The translations under genes were made by a program, and so were the position numbers. Of a DNA stretch of 64,000 bases, positions 1 to 13,658 are shown in pieces (the stretch's first letter is position 1; each line of letters begins with the position of its first letter). Source of the DNA: Parasponia andersonii (taxonomy: Eukaryota > Streptophyta > Magnoliopsida > Rosales > Cannabaceae); NCBI GenBank assembly GCA_002914805.1, contig JXTB01000394.1:1871-65870 (forward strand), written 5' to 3'. The notes under the pieces were generated by a model. The model saw nothing but the letters and a program-made list of their open reading frames with translations. It was not told where the DNA came from and did not search any database.

Positions 1-198
1 TTTTCTCCTTGCTACCAAAAACGCAAAGAAAAACCACTGACTTAAGCATCGGAGAGTCTTTGCAGGTAGCCACCCCCGCCTCTCCGATCCTGCTTGGAGT
101 TCAGAGATTTGTGAATTAGCAAGGGCACGTGAACAGTTGGAGGATCCAGCATCAGCAGTTCATGACACGTGGACGACTGGTGTGAAACTGCTCCAACA
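1..198 (+). mobile_element. 3' end of a gypsy-type LTR (element extends left of the window)
   Basis: The reverse complement of this segment matches the start of the LTRs of the gypsy element at 29773-39153. Both share a TGTTG start, the tract around CACGTG and the block containing GCAAAGACTCTCCGATGC. Here the LTR runs in plus orientation and ends in CCAACA at 198. What follows is not a primer binding site but the interior of a copia LTR, so this is either the 3' LTR of an element lying to the left or a solo LTR. The target duplication cannot be checked because the other side lies outside the window. Confidence 0.75.
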
Positions 199-667
199 TA
201 TATATATAAATTAATTTTTTAAATAATTTAATAAATAGATATATATATATATATATATAGGAAACTCTAGCAGAAAGTAGACACTACATATTATTTTCTA
301 TAGAGCCTATATAAATTAGTGAGAGAAAAAAGAGAGTCTTCCTATTCTCTGTAGAACAAAACTCTTGTAATCTCATGTGTTGAGAAAATTGCAAGTGCCT
401 AAAGTGTGAGTTTTAAGAAATTGTACTTACGCAATGCTCATACGTTCATCCAGTTGTACTTGATGCTTGGATTGGATGATCGTGATTTAGAAAACATTAA
501 AACTAGGATCTACTGATAGGCTACAAGAGGTATTAGTTCTATTCTCTTTGTTTATTGCTATTTACTATAAATTAATACTATGCACTCATAGAGTTAATTG
601 TTTTGAGAAAATTTTTGCTTATTCTTGGGCCAATTTTCCGCTGCGAAAATTATTTTTAACTCCAACA
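199..667 (+). repeat. copia-1 5' LTR, 3' portion
   Basis: Matches 7833-8279 (for example the blocks with AGGAAACTCTAGCAGAAA and ATTCTTGGGCCAAT), with small indels. It ends in CCAACA directly before the primer binding site. Its 5' part is missing from the window because of the gypsy LTR ending at 198. Confidence 0.85.
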
Positions 668-669
668 AT

Positions 670-681
670 TGGTACTAGAGC
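670..681 (+). other. copia-1 primer binding site
   Basis: TGGTACTAGAGC closely resembles the copia primer binding site TGGTATCAGAGC, complementary to the 3' end of initiator tRNA-Met. It lies two bases after the LTR end. Confidence 0.8.
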
Positions 682-2461
682 GATTATATGTGTATATAGT
701 ATTAATTATTTATATGCATGAGTAGATATTGCATTATTTTTTTTATATGTATTTGATGATGAATGGAATGAATTATCATATGATGGATGTATGGTTGATA
801 TTTGATCGTTAATTATATGGTTCATTGGGTTTAATTTTTTTTTTTTTTGTAATTTATTTTGATTTGATTAAAATATGTAAACCCTAATTTTGGGGTATAA
901 GCTTTTTTGTATCTTTCTTTCTTTTTCCTTATTATGTACAAAGAAGATAATAGAGATGTTTTAGCTTGGAGCCGACTCAATGCCCCAAAGAACTCACACA
1001 AAAAAAAAGTTTTTTTTAAAATAATATATATATTTATATATGTTGTATACATAAATTAAAATATTATATATATATATATATATATATATTCGCACCTGGT
1101 CTCGCGACCAGGTGCTTACGGAAGTTTTTTTTACATAATATAATATATATATATAAATTAATATATGAGATATATGTATATATAAATTATATATATAGTT
1201 TACGATTAAAACTTACGTAAAAAAAAAAAAAAAAAGGGCCCAAACCCAGGTTCAGGCCCAGAGCCAAATGATTATTTAGATAATTATATGGACTAGACTA
1301 GTTTTATAAAAGCTATGTACATGAATATCACTTTTTATAAATGTGATTTGTAAAAATACCAAAAGAAGAGAGGAGGCCCAAGAAGACCAGCGGATAGCTT
1401 TCAGGTTTGCGTGTTTTTAACTCTTTGTAAATTTATTATTTTATTGGGTTGTAATTTCCTAAAAGACTCGACCAAATATCAATTTATTTTATTTTATTAT
1501 TATATTATATGTGATATGTATAACATGTCTATGCAAAAAAACATGTCATTCATTATATCCACTCATAGTCATTTATGAATGTCATGTATACATGTTATAT
1601 TCATGTTAAAATAGTTTAGTTAGAATATAACTTATTTAATTAGATTAAATAATTAAATAGGAATAAAAAATTGAATAATGTGATTTAAATTTTAGTAATA
1701 TCACACTTATTTAATTTAGGCTATCCTTATTAATTAGATTAATTAGATTAGCCAAATTATTCTTATAATAATAAATTTAGATTTTTAGAAAATCTAATAA
1801 TTTATTTAGGACTAATAAGATTGGACTAATAGTTTAACTTAGAAAATTATATTGGATATAATAACTAGGTTAAATAAACCATTAGATATTTATTAGTAAA
1901 AACACATAAGATTTTAAATAATGAGTGGGAGAGGAGTATATGATAATATATTCTACAGTCTCCATTATTAATTAAATACCGTGAGATTTAATTGGCACTT
2001 AGAGATGATTAAATTTCGTCCTCCCTACGGAGGGTGTCCATTTAAATTAATAGCAAGGTTTAATTTCCAACATATAGGATTTTAGAATATATTTCAAAAT
2101 TGACTTACCCTACGACGACAATTTTGAGTTAAGTTACTAAAATCTAAAATAATGGTCACACGCATGAGGATACAATTAAATTGTTAATAGTATCTTGACC
2201 ATAAAACGGTAGTTAATAAAGAAAAGAAAATATGAGATATTTTGATGTTTTATTTATTAATTAAGAATGCCTCAATTCAATTAATAATTATGTGACATAT
2301 CCTACTACGGTACCTAATTAGAGAAAATTGAATTTGTAATTAGTAAATAAATTTATGTGTTTACTTATCTGCATCATGCATCACGTTTACTATTTCGAAT
2401 TCTTTGTGATATTTATTGTCAAATATGTTGAATATTATTTTATTATATAATTTCAACAAAC
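682..2461 (+). other. copia-1 untranslated leader
   Basis: AT-rich 1.8-kb leader between the primer binding site and gag, with no open frame of note. It contains (AT)n runs near 1062-1090 and a perfect hairpin at 1092-1115. Confidence 0.6.
1092..1115. repeat. Perfect 10-bp hairpin in the copia-1 leader
   Basis: GCACCTGGTC, then TCGC, then GACCAGGTGC: a 10-bp stem with a 4-base loop. It is strikingly GC-rich within a (TA)n background. In the transcript it would fold strongly. It might be a dimerisation or packaging hairpin of the element, which is inference only. Confidence 0.6.
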
Positions 2462-3329
2462 ATGTCAATCTCGAATCCCATTATTACTTTACTCACAAAT
2501 AAAAAATTAACTGGAGATAATTTTATCAAGTGGAAAAATAATATGAACATCGTGCTTGTTAGTGAAGACTACAAATTTGTGCTTAAGGGGGAATGTCCTC
2601 CACAACCCGCCGCTAATGCTACTCGTGTTGTACGAGAAAGCTATAAAAAGTGGACTCATGCCAATAATAAAGCTCACTGCTGCATGGTAGCAGGCATAAC
2701 CGATGTACTTAGTGCTAAGCACGAAAAGATGGAGACTACTTATGAGATAATAGAGTCTCTCCATGCCATGTTTGGGCAATAATTTGATCAATCTCATCAT
2801 GATACCATTAAAAAGGTTATAAATGCGAAGATGAAGAGAGGAACTCTGGTGAGAGATCATGTTTTGAATATGATCAATTACTTTGGAGAGGCTGAAGTTC
2901 ACAGGGTTATGATCGATGACCGCACACTAGTAAGTATGATTTTAGAATCACTCTCACCTGATTTTCTTCAGTTCAAGAGCAACTATATTATGAACAAGTT
3001 GAATTATATGATGACTCAACTGCTCAATAAACTGCAAACCTTTGAATCAATATCGAAATATAAAGGTAAAGATGGCTCAGCAATTATTGCAAAAGAAAAT
3101 CCCTCTAACAAAAACAAGAAGTGGAAGAGCAAGGGTGCCTCTGGATCTAAGCCTAAAAAAAAGCAAGAAGGGCAATACAAGCACCAAGAAGAATAACTCC
3201 AAGAACAAAAAGCCTAAGGGAAAATGTTTTCACTGTAGAGTTGATGGGCATTGGAAGAGGAACTGTAACAAGTATATCTCTGAATTAAAAAAAAAAAAAA
3301 GAAAGGTATATATGATTTACTTGTTTTAG
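2462..3329 (+). pseudogene. copia-1 gag, broken
   Basis: Encodes a copia capsid-type protein: an N-terminal region with LTGDNFIKWKNNMN, a central part with KRGTLVRDHVLNMINYF, and a CCHC zinc knuckle (CFHCRVDGHWKRNC near 3225-3270). An in-frame stop at 2780-2782 interrupts the frame, which then continues unchanged. Near 3155, in an A-rich stretch, the reading moves to another frame that carries the zinc knuckle. The copy is non-functional as it stands. Confidence 0.85.
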
Positions 3330-6300
3330 AAGCTTATTTAGTAGAAGAAGATTTATTTGATATATCTCTCTGGATAGTTGATTCAGGAGCCACTAATTAT
3401 GTTTGTTCTTCTTTTCAAATACTTAGTTCTTCAAGGGAGCTTGCTGACGGGAAACTCACGATGAGAGTAGGCAATAGAGCCAAAGTTTCGATAAAAGCAG
3501 TTGGAGTCGTCCTCTTCATTTTAGAAATAAATTTTTATTATTGAACAATAGTTACTTTATTCCTAGTTTTCGTAGGAATTTGATTTCTATTTCAAGAATA
3601 TTTGAATAAATATTTGGTGCTTCTTTTCTTAATAATGAGATAATTATTTTTAAAAATGGTTTTAATATTTGTTCTGCAAAAGTGGAGAATGGACTTTACA
3701 TGTTAAGGTCACGAACAATCACTGCTTAATACTGAAATATTTAAAGTAGAATATCCCAAACCTAAAAAGTAAAAAATTTCTCAAGACGACGATACATATC
3801 TTTGGCACCTTAGATTAAGGCATATCAATCTAGATAGGATAAACAGACTTATAAAGGATGGTCCTTTAAGAGTGCTAAAAGTTGGTACTCTACCAGTTTG
3901 TGAATCTTGTCTAGAAGGAAAAATAAGTTAGAGACCTTTCTCAGCAAAGGGCGAAAGGGCCAAAGAACCGCTTGAGTTTGTGTATAGCGATATATGTGGT
4001 CCATTGAATATACAAGCAAGAGGCAGTTATGAATATTTTGTCATATTTATTGACGATTATTCACGATATGCATACATGTACCTAATGCAAAGAAAATCTG
4101 AAACCTTTGAAAAGTTCAAAGAATTCATAGCAGAAGTTGAAAAGCAATTAGGTAATTCATTAAAAACTCTTCGATCAGATCGAGAAGGTAAATACCTTGA
4201 TAATAAATTCAAGGATCACTTACTGGAGAATGGCATTCTATCCCAACTCACAGCATCTAGAACACCACAACAGAATGGTGTTGTAGAAAAGAGAAACCGA
4301 ACATTGTTCGATATGGTTAGATCAATGATGAACTACTCTTCCCTACTACTCTCATTTTGGGGTTATGCATTACAAACCACTGTTTATATTTTGAATGTAG
4401 TACCTTCCAAGTCTATCAAAGAGACACCTTTAGAGTTGTGGAATGGGCATAAACCTAGTTTACGTCATATTCGCATATGGGGGTGCCCAGCACATGTACT
4501 AAAAGGAAAGATTGGGAAGCTAGAACTACGTACAGAGGTTTGTTTATTTGTAGGTTATCCAAAAGGCACGAGAGGAGGTTTATTTTATAGTCCTCAAGAG
4601 GAAAAGATATTTGTATCGACAAATGCTATTTTCTTGAAAATGACTATATGACAGACTTCAAACCGCGATGTAAAATTGTACTAGAGGAATTACTTTCTGA
4701 TCAGAGTAGACCATAACCAATAATAGTTGTTGAATGATAAAATTATAATACCACTATTCTATATCAGAATACCTTGACAACTCGACGTAGTAGGAGGGTT
4801 ATTAGACCAACTGCTCGCTACAGGAAAGTTGGAGAAGCACATATTACTGTTTCTGATAGTAGCCAAGATGACGCATTGACATACAAGCATGCAATCGAAA
4901 ATTCTGATAAGGAAAAATGGAAAAAGACTATGAACTAAGAAATCGAATCCATGTATTCCAAATCTATCTGGGAACTTGTAGATCCACCTGAAGATGTCAG
5001 GCCCATTAGATGTAAATGGATCTATAAAAGAAAAAGAAGTGCAGATGGAAAAGTTGAAACATTTAAGGTAAAGTTAGTAGCAAAGAGTTATACCCAAAAA
5101 GAGAGAATTGATTATGAAAAGACTTTCTCGCCATTAGCCATGCTTAAATTCATACGTATCATCTTATCCATTGCCGCATATTTAGACTATGAAATATGGC
5201 AAATGGATGTCAAGACAGCTTTTTTGAATAGTTATCTTGAAGAAAGCATCTATATGGTGCAACTAGAAAGTTTTGTCGCTAAAGGCCAATAGCAGAAAGT
5301 TTGCAAGCTACTTAGCTCCATTTATGGATTTAAGCAAGCTTTGAGATCATGGAATCTAAGATTTAATGAGACGACTAAATCTTATAGTTTTAATCAAAAT
5401 TTTGATGAACCTTGTGTATACAAGTACATCAAAGATAAGAAAGTGGTCTTCCTAATTCTTTATGTAGATGATATTTTGCTCGTTGGGAATAATATGGAAA
5501 TATTATCTAATATAAATAAGTGCCTAGCCGAGCAATTCCAAATGAAAGATTTGGGAAAAGTAAGTTATGTGCTTGAGATCCAGATTATTCGAGATCGCAA
5601 GAACATACTTTTAGCACTGTCTCAAGCATCTTACATTGATAAGGTGCTCATTCATTTTTTGATGCAAAACTCCAAAAAAAAGACAGTTACCTTCTCGACA
5701 TGGAGTTATCCTTTTCAAAGAGCAATGTCCCAAGACACCTCAAGAGGAAGAGGATATGAGACAGGTTCCTTATGCGTCTGTAGTTGGCAGCCTTATGTAC
5801 ACCATGTTATGTACTAGGCCTGACATATGCTATGCAGTAAGGATAGTCAGTCGTTTTCAATCAAATCCAAGATTAGATCACTGGATAGCAGTAAAGCATA
5901 TTCTAAAGTATCTTAGGAGAACGAGAAATTATATGTTGGTTTATTCAAGTCAGGACTTGATTCCTATTGGTTACACTGATTTTGATTTTCAATCAGACAA
6001 AGATACTCGAAAGTCGACGTCTGGGACAGTATTCACTATTGGTGATGGAGCTGTTGTCTGGAGAAGTGTTAAACAATCCAGCACTATAGATTCTACTATA
6101 GAAGTAGAATATATAGCAGGTTATGAAGCAGTATAGCTCATAAAGTTCTTTATTGATTTGGAAGTTATTCCAAATATGGATAAGCCACTAACCTCATACT
6201 GCGACAACAGTGGAGTTGTGGCGAATTCAAAAGAACCAAGAAGTCACAAGAGAAGAAAGCATATAGAGAGAGGAAGTATCATCTGATTAGAGAGATAGTA

Positions 6301-6440
6301 CATCGAGGAGATGTAGCCGTTATGAAGATAGCATCCGAAAACAACATTGCTGATCCTCTTACAAAAACGCTTCCAGCGAAGACTTTTGAGAGTTACTTGG
6401 AGGGTTTAAGATTGAGAGACATGTCTCACCTGGTTTAGGG
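3330..6440 (+). pseudogene. copia-1 pol (protease-integrase-RT-RNase H), broken
   Basis: Protease remnant with WIVDSGATNY near 3375. Integrase from about 3790 to 4650: YSDICGP and TLRSDREGKY supply the two Asp, and QQNGVVEKRNR the Glu, of the DDE triad. Reverse transcriptase from about 4950 to 5620 with RCKWIYKRK, QMDVKTAFLN and the catalytic YVDDILLVG. RNase H from about 5755 to 6420 with VPYASVVGSLMY and the downstream CDNSGVVANSK. Several stops (for example after 4651, and at 5290 between RT blocks) and frameshifts near 5700 and 6135 disable it. Confidence 0.9.
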
Positions 6441-6441
6441 C

Positions 6442-6450
6442 AAGTGGGAA
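6442..6450 (+). other. copia-1 polypurine tract
   Basis: AAGTGGGAA directly precedes the 3' LTR, the usual position and sequence for a plant copia polypurine tract. Confidence 0.65.
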
Positions 6451-6451
6451 A

Positions 6452-7674
6452 TTATTAGGGTTTATGCCATAAAAGCATATATATTTTTTATATTTGTTGA
6501 ATTAATAAAATGACATTTTTCTATTTGAATTTGTACATAATTGGTATGTCATTAAATATCAAAAAATCCCTAGTTTATTTATGTGATCATAAATTTTGTA
6601 TATAAATGTTATATACATGAGGATTAAATTTATGGATAATAAACTAAATATATTCCGTAATAATTAATTAAAGTTTGGGATCTTTAGTTAAATATTATTA
6701 GTACGATCCATTAACATATGTAATAGTCTTATCCGGACTATTGATGTGTTGACATCACAATGGAGGTACTTTATATAATTTGATTATATATGATTGGACC
6801 AGACATGATTTGAATCTCACATAAATTCCGTTAACTATTAATAATTCAAATAATGTCACTAGATGATCATATATAGATCAATCTTAATCCTGAGTAGTTA
6901 TAGATTCCTATTTATAACATTATGTTCTTTAACATACTTGTTAAAGGTTTGTTTTTTAATCAGATCGAAATACTTATATCTTAGGAGCATGATGAGATGA
7001 GTAGCTAGGAATGTAATTTACAAATATGGAATCCATTCTTTCCATTAAGAAGCTAGAAAAATGATTCCCTTGTGTATTGATTTAGAACTTGAACAGTTTG
7101 AGTACTTAATTTATATTAGATTTATAAATTAATTGTTCATTAGAGAATCAACGGTACACAAGGATAAAGATGTAATTAGAGAGATAAACGGAATATAACC
7201 TAACTCCAATTACGAATTGTCTATGGAAGATTGATCTACATATAATGATTAAATCGATAGACTACTTATTGTTTTCTAAGTAAATTAATTCTGTAATTTC
7301 AATAGTGTAATTCCAGATTTTTAGTGGAGTAATACTGGAATTAATAACTTAGAAAAATTAATTAAAGAGTTTAATTAATTATCATAATTTATTGGAGCTT
7401 GAATTACAAGTCCATAGGTCCCCAATTCCACCTCTTACAAACACTGTACTAGATATTACATTATTTCTGTTACTGCACACTTTGTCTAGATAAATTATTT
7501 ATCTACAATAATTAATAATTGTTATTAATTAATTTAAATTTATGGTTAGATAAGTTTCCTAATTTGTTTAAATTTTGAACTTAAAAATATCTAATTATGA
7601 GATAATTAGATAAATAGAAATTGAGAAAATGACTGAAAGTGAAACACTCTTCTTTGAAAGGGTGAATTATCTAC

Positions 7675-7736
<62 letters not shown>

Positions 7737-8279
7737 TAATTAGATTAAATAGATATATATATATATATATATTCATGGTTTGTTATTAAAAAAACATAAG
7801 GCCAAAAGTTAGTTTTTTTTAGTTTTTGAAAACGTTATATATATAAATTAATTTATTAAATAATTTAATAAATAGATATATATATTTATATATATAAAGG
7901 AAACCCTAGCAGAAAATGGACACAACGTATTATTTTCTACAGAGCCTCCATAAATTAGAGAAAAAAAAAAAGAGAATCTTCCTATTCTCTATGGAACAAA
8001 ACTCTTGCAATCTCCTAAAGTGTGAGTTTTAAGAAATTGTACACAACGCCTACACGTTCATTCAGTTATGCTTGAGGCTTGGATTGGAAGATCGTGGTCT
8101 AGAAAACATTAAAACTAGGATCCACTGATAGGCTACAAGAGGTATTAGGTCTATTCTCTTTGTTTATTGCTATTTATTATGAATTAATACTATACACTCA
8201 TACAGTCAATTATTTTGAGAAAATTTTTTATTATTCTTGGGCCAATCTTCCTTTGCGAAAATTGTTTTAACTCTATTAT
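6452..8279 (+). repeat. copia-1 3' LTR
   Basis: Starts after the polypurine tract near TTATTAGGG; the usual TG start is altered. It ends around 8279, judged from alignment of its last 450 bp with 199-667. It contains a long TA microsatellite at 7681-7732. Confidence 0.7.
7681..7732. repeat. (TA)n microsatellite
   Basis: About 52 bp of uninterrupted TA dinucleotides inside the copia-1 3' LTR, with a second shorter run near 7752-7772. Confidence 0.95.
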
Positions 8280-11200
8280 AAACATGTAATACATTCGTTG
8301 ATCCATGAAAAATCAAACTAACTCCACAGAGAACCACATATGATCAATAACATGCTCCCCAAAAATAAATAAATAAAAGAATTCATTGAAAGCAACCAAG
8401 AATTCATGAATTACTTCTAAACTAATTTTGATTTTCCTTTGGCTTTCTTAGAAGCCAATCAGAATCCACAACTATATATGTTTCTTAGAAGCCAATCAGA
8501 ATCCACAACATATAAGCCAATCAGAATCCACAACTATACATGTTTAGAGGTTGCCAATTCAATTCAGTAATTTTTTTTTTTTACTTATGTATAGGTATAT
8601 TTTTTTTAGTCGTTGATAATCATTATTTAATAGTAATCTAACGACTATAATAAAAGACGTTCAACATTAATACTATTAATTTCTCATATTTTTACTTTTT
8701 ATTATAAAAATATACATGATAAATATTCTTTAGTTAAATTGATATACTTTGCATCTGTTGGGGAGGAATAGACTGGACTAGAATTGGAGAGGCTATGGAC
8801 GAAATGAAGCCAACGAGAGCTTAGATGTGAGTTAGAAACACTAACCCTAACTTCAGGGTTTCGGCTTCGTCCCTAACGGTGACTGTTTGTCCCTCAAGGG
8901 ACAAGTCTCTTCTATCGTCGTCACTCTATTTCTACAAGAAGCGAAATCAGCATCAGGTTTAGCTGGGCATTGCCAACCCACATGGGACGAAATAGTCTGT
9001 TGAGAATGAGAACCAAATATGGGCCAGGGCTTTAATACTCATGGGCCCCAAAGCACACCAGCCTTGTTAAATTTTGGACAAACGCTTGATAGCGAAAGGG
9101 CATATTTGGTATTTAATTATTAATAAAAATTGTACTCAATACATCCTTTCTTTCTTATCTAATTAATAAAAAAACCCATTTTAATTTTTTGAAAATTGAG
9201 TGCAACGGAGTTAAGGTGGCAACTCCATTCATATTGGTTAAGCCCTATTCATCGTATTAACACGCCTCAACTCAACTCGAATTTTAATTCATTTAATAGT
9301 CTAACTCGAAAATAATATTGGCATTTTTTTTTTATTTTAATGAGCCAATTCATGTCACGATCAGGAAAACTCTTTTAATCTACTAAAAAGTTTAAACTAA
9401 CAAGGAAAAAAAAAATTCATTCAACATATTTAACATAAATACATATACGTTATCGACGAATAAGAACCCACAAATATGTACAAAATATAACTATAAACCA
9501 AATAGAAACTCCATATACATATATAAAACTATAAATCAGTATTATCTTAATAATTATTTTTTTTAGAATAATATAAATGAAAATTAATATCGTCGAACAC
9601 ATACATACACTAATAGTCTTTTATAGTTGAATAAAACTTAATACACAAGAACAATTGCCAAGAAGAGAAAGAAAAATCTTAATGCCAGCTACAATAGAAT
9701 CTTCAAATCCCGCGATAAATTTTAATCGATGTCTTTAATAGCATTAGATCCATAATGGATCAAGTTTGGTTGAAAGATTGTGCATATTGTATTTTGGATG
9801 TTATTCTGGCCGATTATGCCAATATTTAATAAAACTTCCAATATTTTTACCGAAAAAACAGAAAGCTTAGTATACAAAAAACACATAATTATAAAGTCCA
9901 ACTAATAAAACGATTCCCACCATACATAACATTAAGAAAATAATTACCTTAAGAGGGGGTTTTACATGGATCAAATTCAGGTCATATAAGGGATTAGACG
10001 AAAACCAATTTAATTGCGTATTAGTTTCAGGTTGACCTATGGGTCAGTTCCGGGCTAAATTACTAAATTATATTATGCGATCAATCTGATTTTGTTATGA
10101 ACTTATTTATGCAAAATTTAAAGTTAGTAATTTCATGCAAATTTGGAGCATTGCCGTTGTTTCGTGTCTCATATTTGTGTCCCCTAGGTTAAGTACAGGG
10201 TAAGGTGGTGGAGAGTAGATGAGGGAAACAGAAAGATGAGTGTGTGTATTTGTATGTCTTTTCCTAAAGAGAATAGAAAAGAGAGTTTCTAAGAGTTTGA
10301 TTTACAAAGAAAAAAATGGAAAAATACGATAAGTCAGTTTTTTCTTTCTAAATTCTTACCGTATTTTTCAAAATAATTTTAAGAAAATATTATTTTTTAA
10401 AATTGTAACCAATAATCGGTAACTAGTTTTTGAATACAAAACTAGTAATTAAAAGTATTTAAAGTAAAAAAAAAAGGATAAAAAAATATTTTAACTAGTA
10501 ATTAAATTAGGAAAAATAATAGAAATGACAAAAAAAAGGAAAAAGAATGTGTTATAATTGATAATTAATATCCATTTAAAAATGACTTTTTTAAAAAAGA
10601 AAAGAATTTTAAAAAATGACATTTTTCAAAAAAATAGGATACTGAAACTGGGAAAAAAGGACCCACCATATTTTTCAAAATATTTTCTAAATGGGCTGTG
10701 TATGGCCTAATTTTCTATAATAATAATTAAAAAAAAGGCACACAGCCCAAGTTAATATTGGTTTTGATAAAAAATTTGGTCAACTAATAGCCTCAGTGAA
10801 AAAAGGTTTTTCCTCGTAAATTTTATAAAAAAAGGTCATTATGTCTTATCACCAATCTATATTTAGCTAACTACCCTAATTAAAGAGCCAAAATATTCTC
10901 CTTTCTAAACTTTGGCCGCTCCAAGCTGCTTCATTAATCTCTTCCATAAATCTTCATCGATTTCGGAATTGGATGAGGCAAATCATCGTCATCAAATTTG
11001 GTTTGGGTTTGTTTTGGACAGGATAGGATTTTTACTGGATAGCGGGAACGGCTGATGAGGAAATTTCAGATTTTCAATTTTTTTTCATTAACAAAAATGT
11101 CTTCTTTGCTAAATAGGTTATAATTTTTCTATATTTCACTGTGACGTTTAAAATAGGGTCAAAAAATTAATAATGGCCCTAATTAAAGCCTCATTAAACA

Positions 11201-11295
11201 ACATGGATGGAAAACAACAATAACAGCAAAATACAATTGAACCAAAAAAATATAAGAAATGACCGGAAGAAAAAAATTAAAAAACGACAATAACC
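8280..11295. other. Intergenic, AT-rich
   Basis: No gene recognised. A less AT-rich patch at about 8755-9080 contains the small inverted repeat TTGTCCCTCAAGGGACAA but has no convincing open frame. The rest is poly-A/poly-T rich. Confidence 0.6.
8445..8545. repeat. Short tandem repeat, three units
   Basis: The motif AAGCCAATCAGAATCCACAA occurs three times (starting near 8452, 8489 and 8514) with irregular spacing of about 26-37 bp. Confidence 0.85.
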
Positions 11296-12930
11296 AGATA
11301 AACGACAGTAAGAATAACAGAAGAAGGAGAAACAAAAATAAAATATTCAAAAGAAAACGACAGTGATATGAATCATGATAAAAGACATTTAAAAAAAAAA
11401 ATAAATAAAACCCCTAGAAAATCGAATAAAGTCAAAGAAGCCCAAAATGATGTGAAATTGACATGCTTTATATCAATTGAGATAAGGAACAAATAGGTAT
11501 TACTGGTTCGTACATCAAACAGTTCATCGTGATTAGAGACAAGATTCCTTTTGCAAGCAAATACATAATCTTATAATTAACTTAATTATTATTCGTATAT
11601 CGTTACAAAACACGATCGCAAAAAGCCAAAATAATACGCGTATATAAACAAAGGCAAAAAGCAAGCATCATATATTGCATATGCCTTGCCTTGCAAGTCC
11701 GTCAAGTACCGCAAAAGTCCAAAAGCTACGACATATCTTCCTCCTAAATAAACGTAAAAGGGATTTAAATCGCCGAGACTTTAAACCTTGTCGTTTTGAT
11801 TGCATGGGTGACCACTCTTGTTTCAGTTACTTCGCGTGTTACCAACAATCATGACTAATGAGCCACAAAATATGTATTTAATCAACAAAATAAATAAATT
11901 CTAATTGGTTTCCTTTTCCTTTTACGAAACAAACGTAGGCTACGTAGCTAAGTCTCCAAGCTACTTAGAGAAATTAACCACACTCTTTCTTGTCTTTGAT
12001 ATGAAACATGCATTGATTTCTGCTTGCCACGTCTGAACTATGATGTACCTATATAGAATCTTTTTTTTCCTAGCATAAAATAATGTTTTTATAGTCCTTA
12101 ATTAATTCTGATGTTAATTTTCCACCATTTTTTAAAGTTAAATTATTTTAGTGGCATGTACTAGGTAACTTATTTACCCACGTAATGAAAGCTTGATTTA
12201 GCAGAAACATCGTAAGCCCTGGAAGCAATAATGGTACTTATTTTAGTTAAGTCTTTAAGCTGGACTAAAAAAAATGCAGTTTAAAGGAAGATTCAAAAGC
12301 ATACTTTGAGTAGGTCTTGATATAAAAACTAGTCCGTTTACTAGATTAGTTATTGTGAAATTACTTAGTAACAATAACTACTGAACTCTTCTTCACAAGT
12401 TGTTGGCTTTAGTAATTGGTAGAACTATAGAAAGACCAAACTACGAGGAATAAGGAATTAAAAAAAGAAAAAAAAAAAAAACATGCTATTTGTTTCCTTG
12501 TTTGATATCTCCAAACAAGCAATATCTTATGCAAATGCCAACTTTTAGTATTTTGGCCAAAAAGAAAAAAAGAGTTTCTAAAAACATACTACTTTGTTTG
12601 CCAATATAGAATCAAGTATAACACATCCCAAAATTTCTTTTCCCTAAAAGTTTCTCAAATGAATTAAATTAAAGATTAGCCAAATTGGCTACAAGAAAAA
12701 TACAAGTTTCTGTAAGAACAATAGCAACATCCTTTAAGATAAATCTAAAGTTAGACCTAATTCTAGCAAAAATATGGGTTATCATATTCTTATTACAAGA
12801 AATATGATTACACATGCACCTCTTACTAATAGACTAAATTCCTTGAAGATATTCATCAGTAAACATCACAATAAATTCTTTTTCTAGGCGTCTATCACTA
12901 AACATCATAATAATCCCATATTCAATGTGT
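11296..12930. other. Upstream region of GH5-A, distal part
   Basis: Non-coding. Matches 21593-23530 in duplication unit 2, so it is ancestral GH5 upstream DNA, displaced from the gene by the solo LTR that follows. No gene seen. Confidence 0.55.
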
Positions 12931-13618
12931 CCATTTGTAAAACCCCTTATTTTAAGAAAATGTATTGTGGTCTTTTGACTCAATTTTTTTAAAAAAAAAT
13001 GAAATGAATCTGGACAGATTTGGTCTAGATTCATTTGGACAAAAGTGTAAAGAAAGTTTGAAAATTGGGGTCAGAGTATAATTTTTAAGGGTATTTTTGA
13101 GAAGATTTTTAGAAAATTGGGTCTAAGTACATATAAGCAAAATAATGTCCAATTAACTAAAAACTGACATGTGGTGCTACAATTACAAAATTTGGCTATA
13201 AATCCCTGAACTTCCTCATCTTCTCCCTCGAAGCCCCTGCGAAGACCCGCCGTTACCAGCCATCGTTGCTCCTCCTCCGGCCACTGTTGGAGCTTGCTGC
13301 CACCCAGAAACGGTGTGCTGTCGCCGGATGAAGCTTCCACCACCAAAATCAGCTACATCGGAGCCGCGATCGCCGCGTAGCTTATTTTGCTCACCGGAGT
13401 CGATTTCGTCCACCGTTCACTGCGAAACTTATCGCCGTGGACTCATCTTTTCATGGCAATCTGGTGGTAGGTACTTCGCATCTCAGTTTTACTCCATTTG
13501 ATTTTAATTTCGTTGGACAATTTTATGTGTAAATGGTTTTGAAATTGACTTTTCGATCGGACCGTTAGATTGTACAACTAATATCATTTTTGAAATCTAC
13601 ATTGAAAATAGTGAAAAA

Positions 13619-13621
<3 letters not shown>

Positions 13622-13656
<35 letters not shown>
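13622..13656. repeat. (AT)n microsatellite
   Basis: Pure TA dinucleotide run inside the solo LTR. Confidence 0.95.

Positions 13657-13658
<2 letters not shown>

Larger units (their letters stand above)
199..8279 (+). mobile_element. Decayed Ty1/copia LTR retrotransposon (copia-1)
   Basis: A near full-length but inactive copia element in plus orientation. Order seen: truncated 5' LTR (199-667), primer binding site (670-681), long untranslated leader, gag (from 2462), protease, integrase, reverse transcriptase and RNase H, polypurine tract (6442-6450), 3' LTR (about 6452-8279). The order protease-integrase-RT-RNase H is diagnostic for copia rather than gypsy. Stops and frameshifts break the reading frame in every domain. 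The two LTRs match only over the last 450-470 bp because a gypsy LTR (1-198) interrupts the left copy. The 1.8-kb LTR is long for a copia element. Confidence 0.9.

Noticed and set aside
8755..9080. GC-richer patch suspected to be a gene fragment
   Set aside because: No continuous frame or protein similarity could be recognised on either strand.
13071..13501. Short ORFs on both strands in GC-rich DNA
   Set aside because: They lie inside the solo LTR and resemble no known protein.
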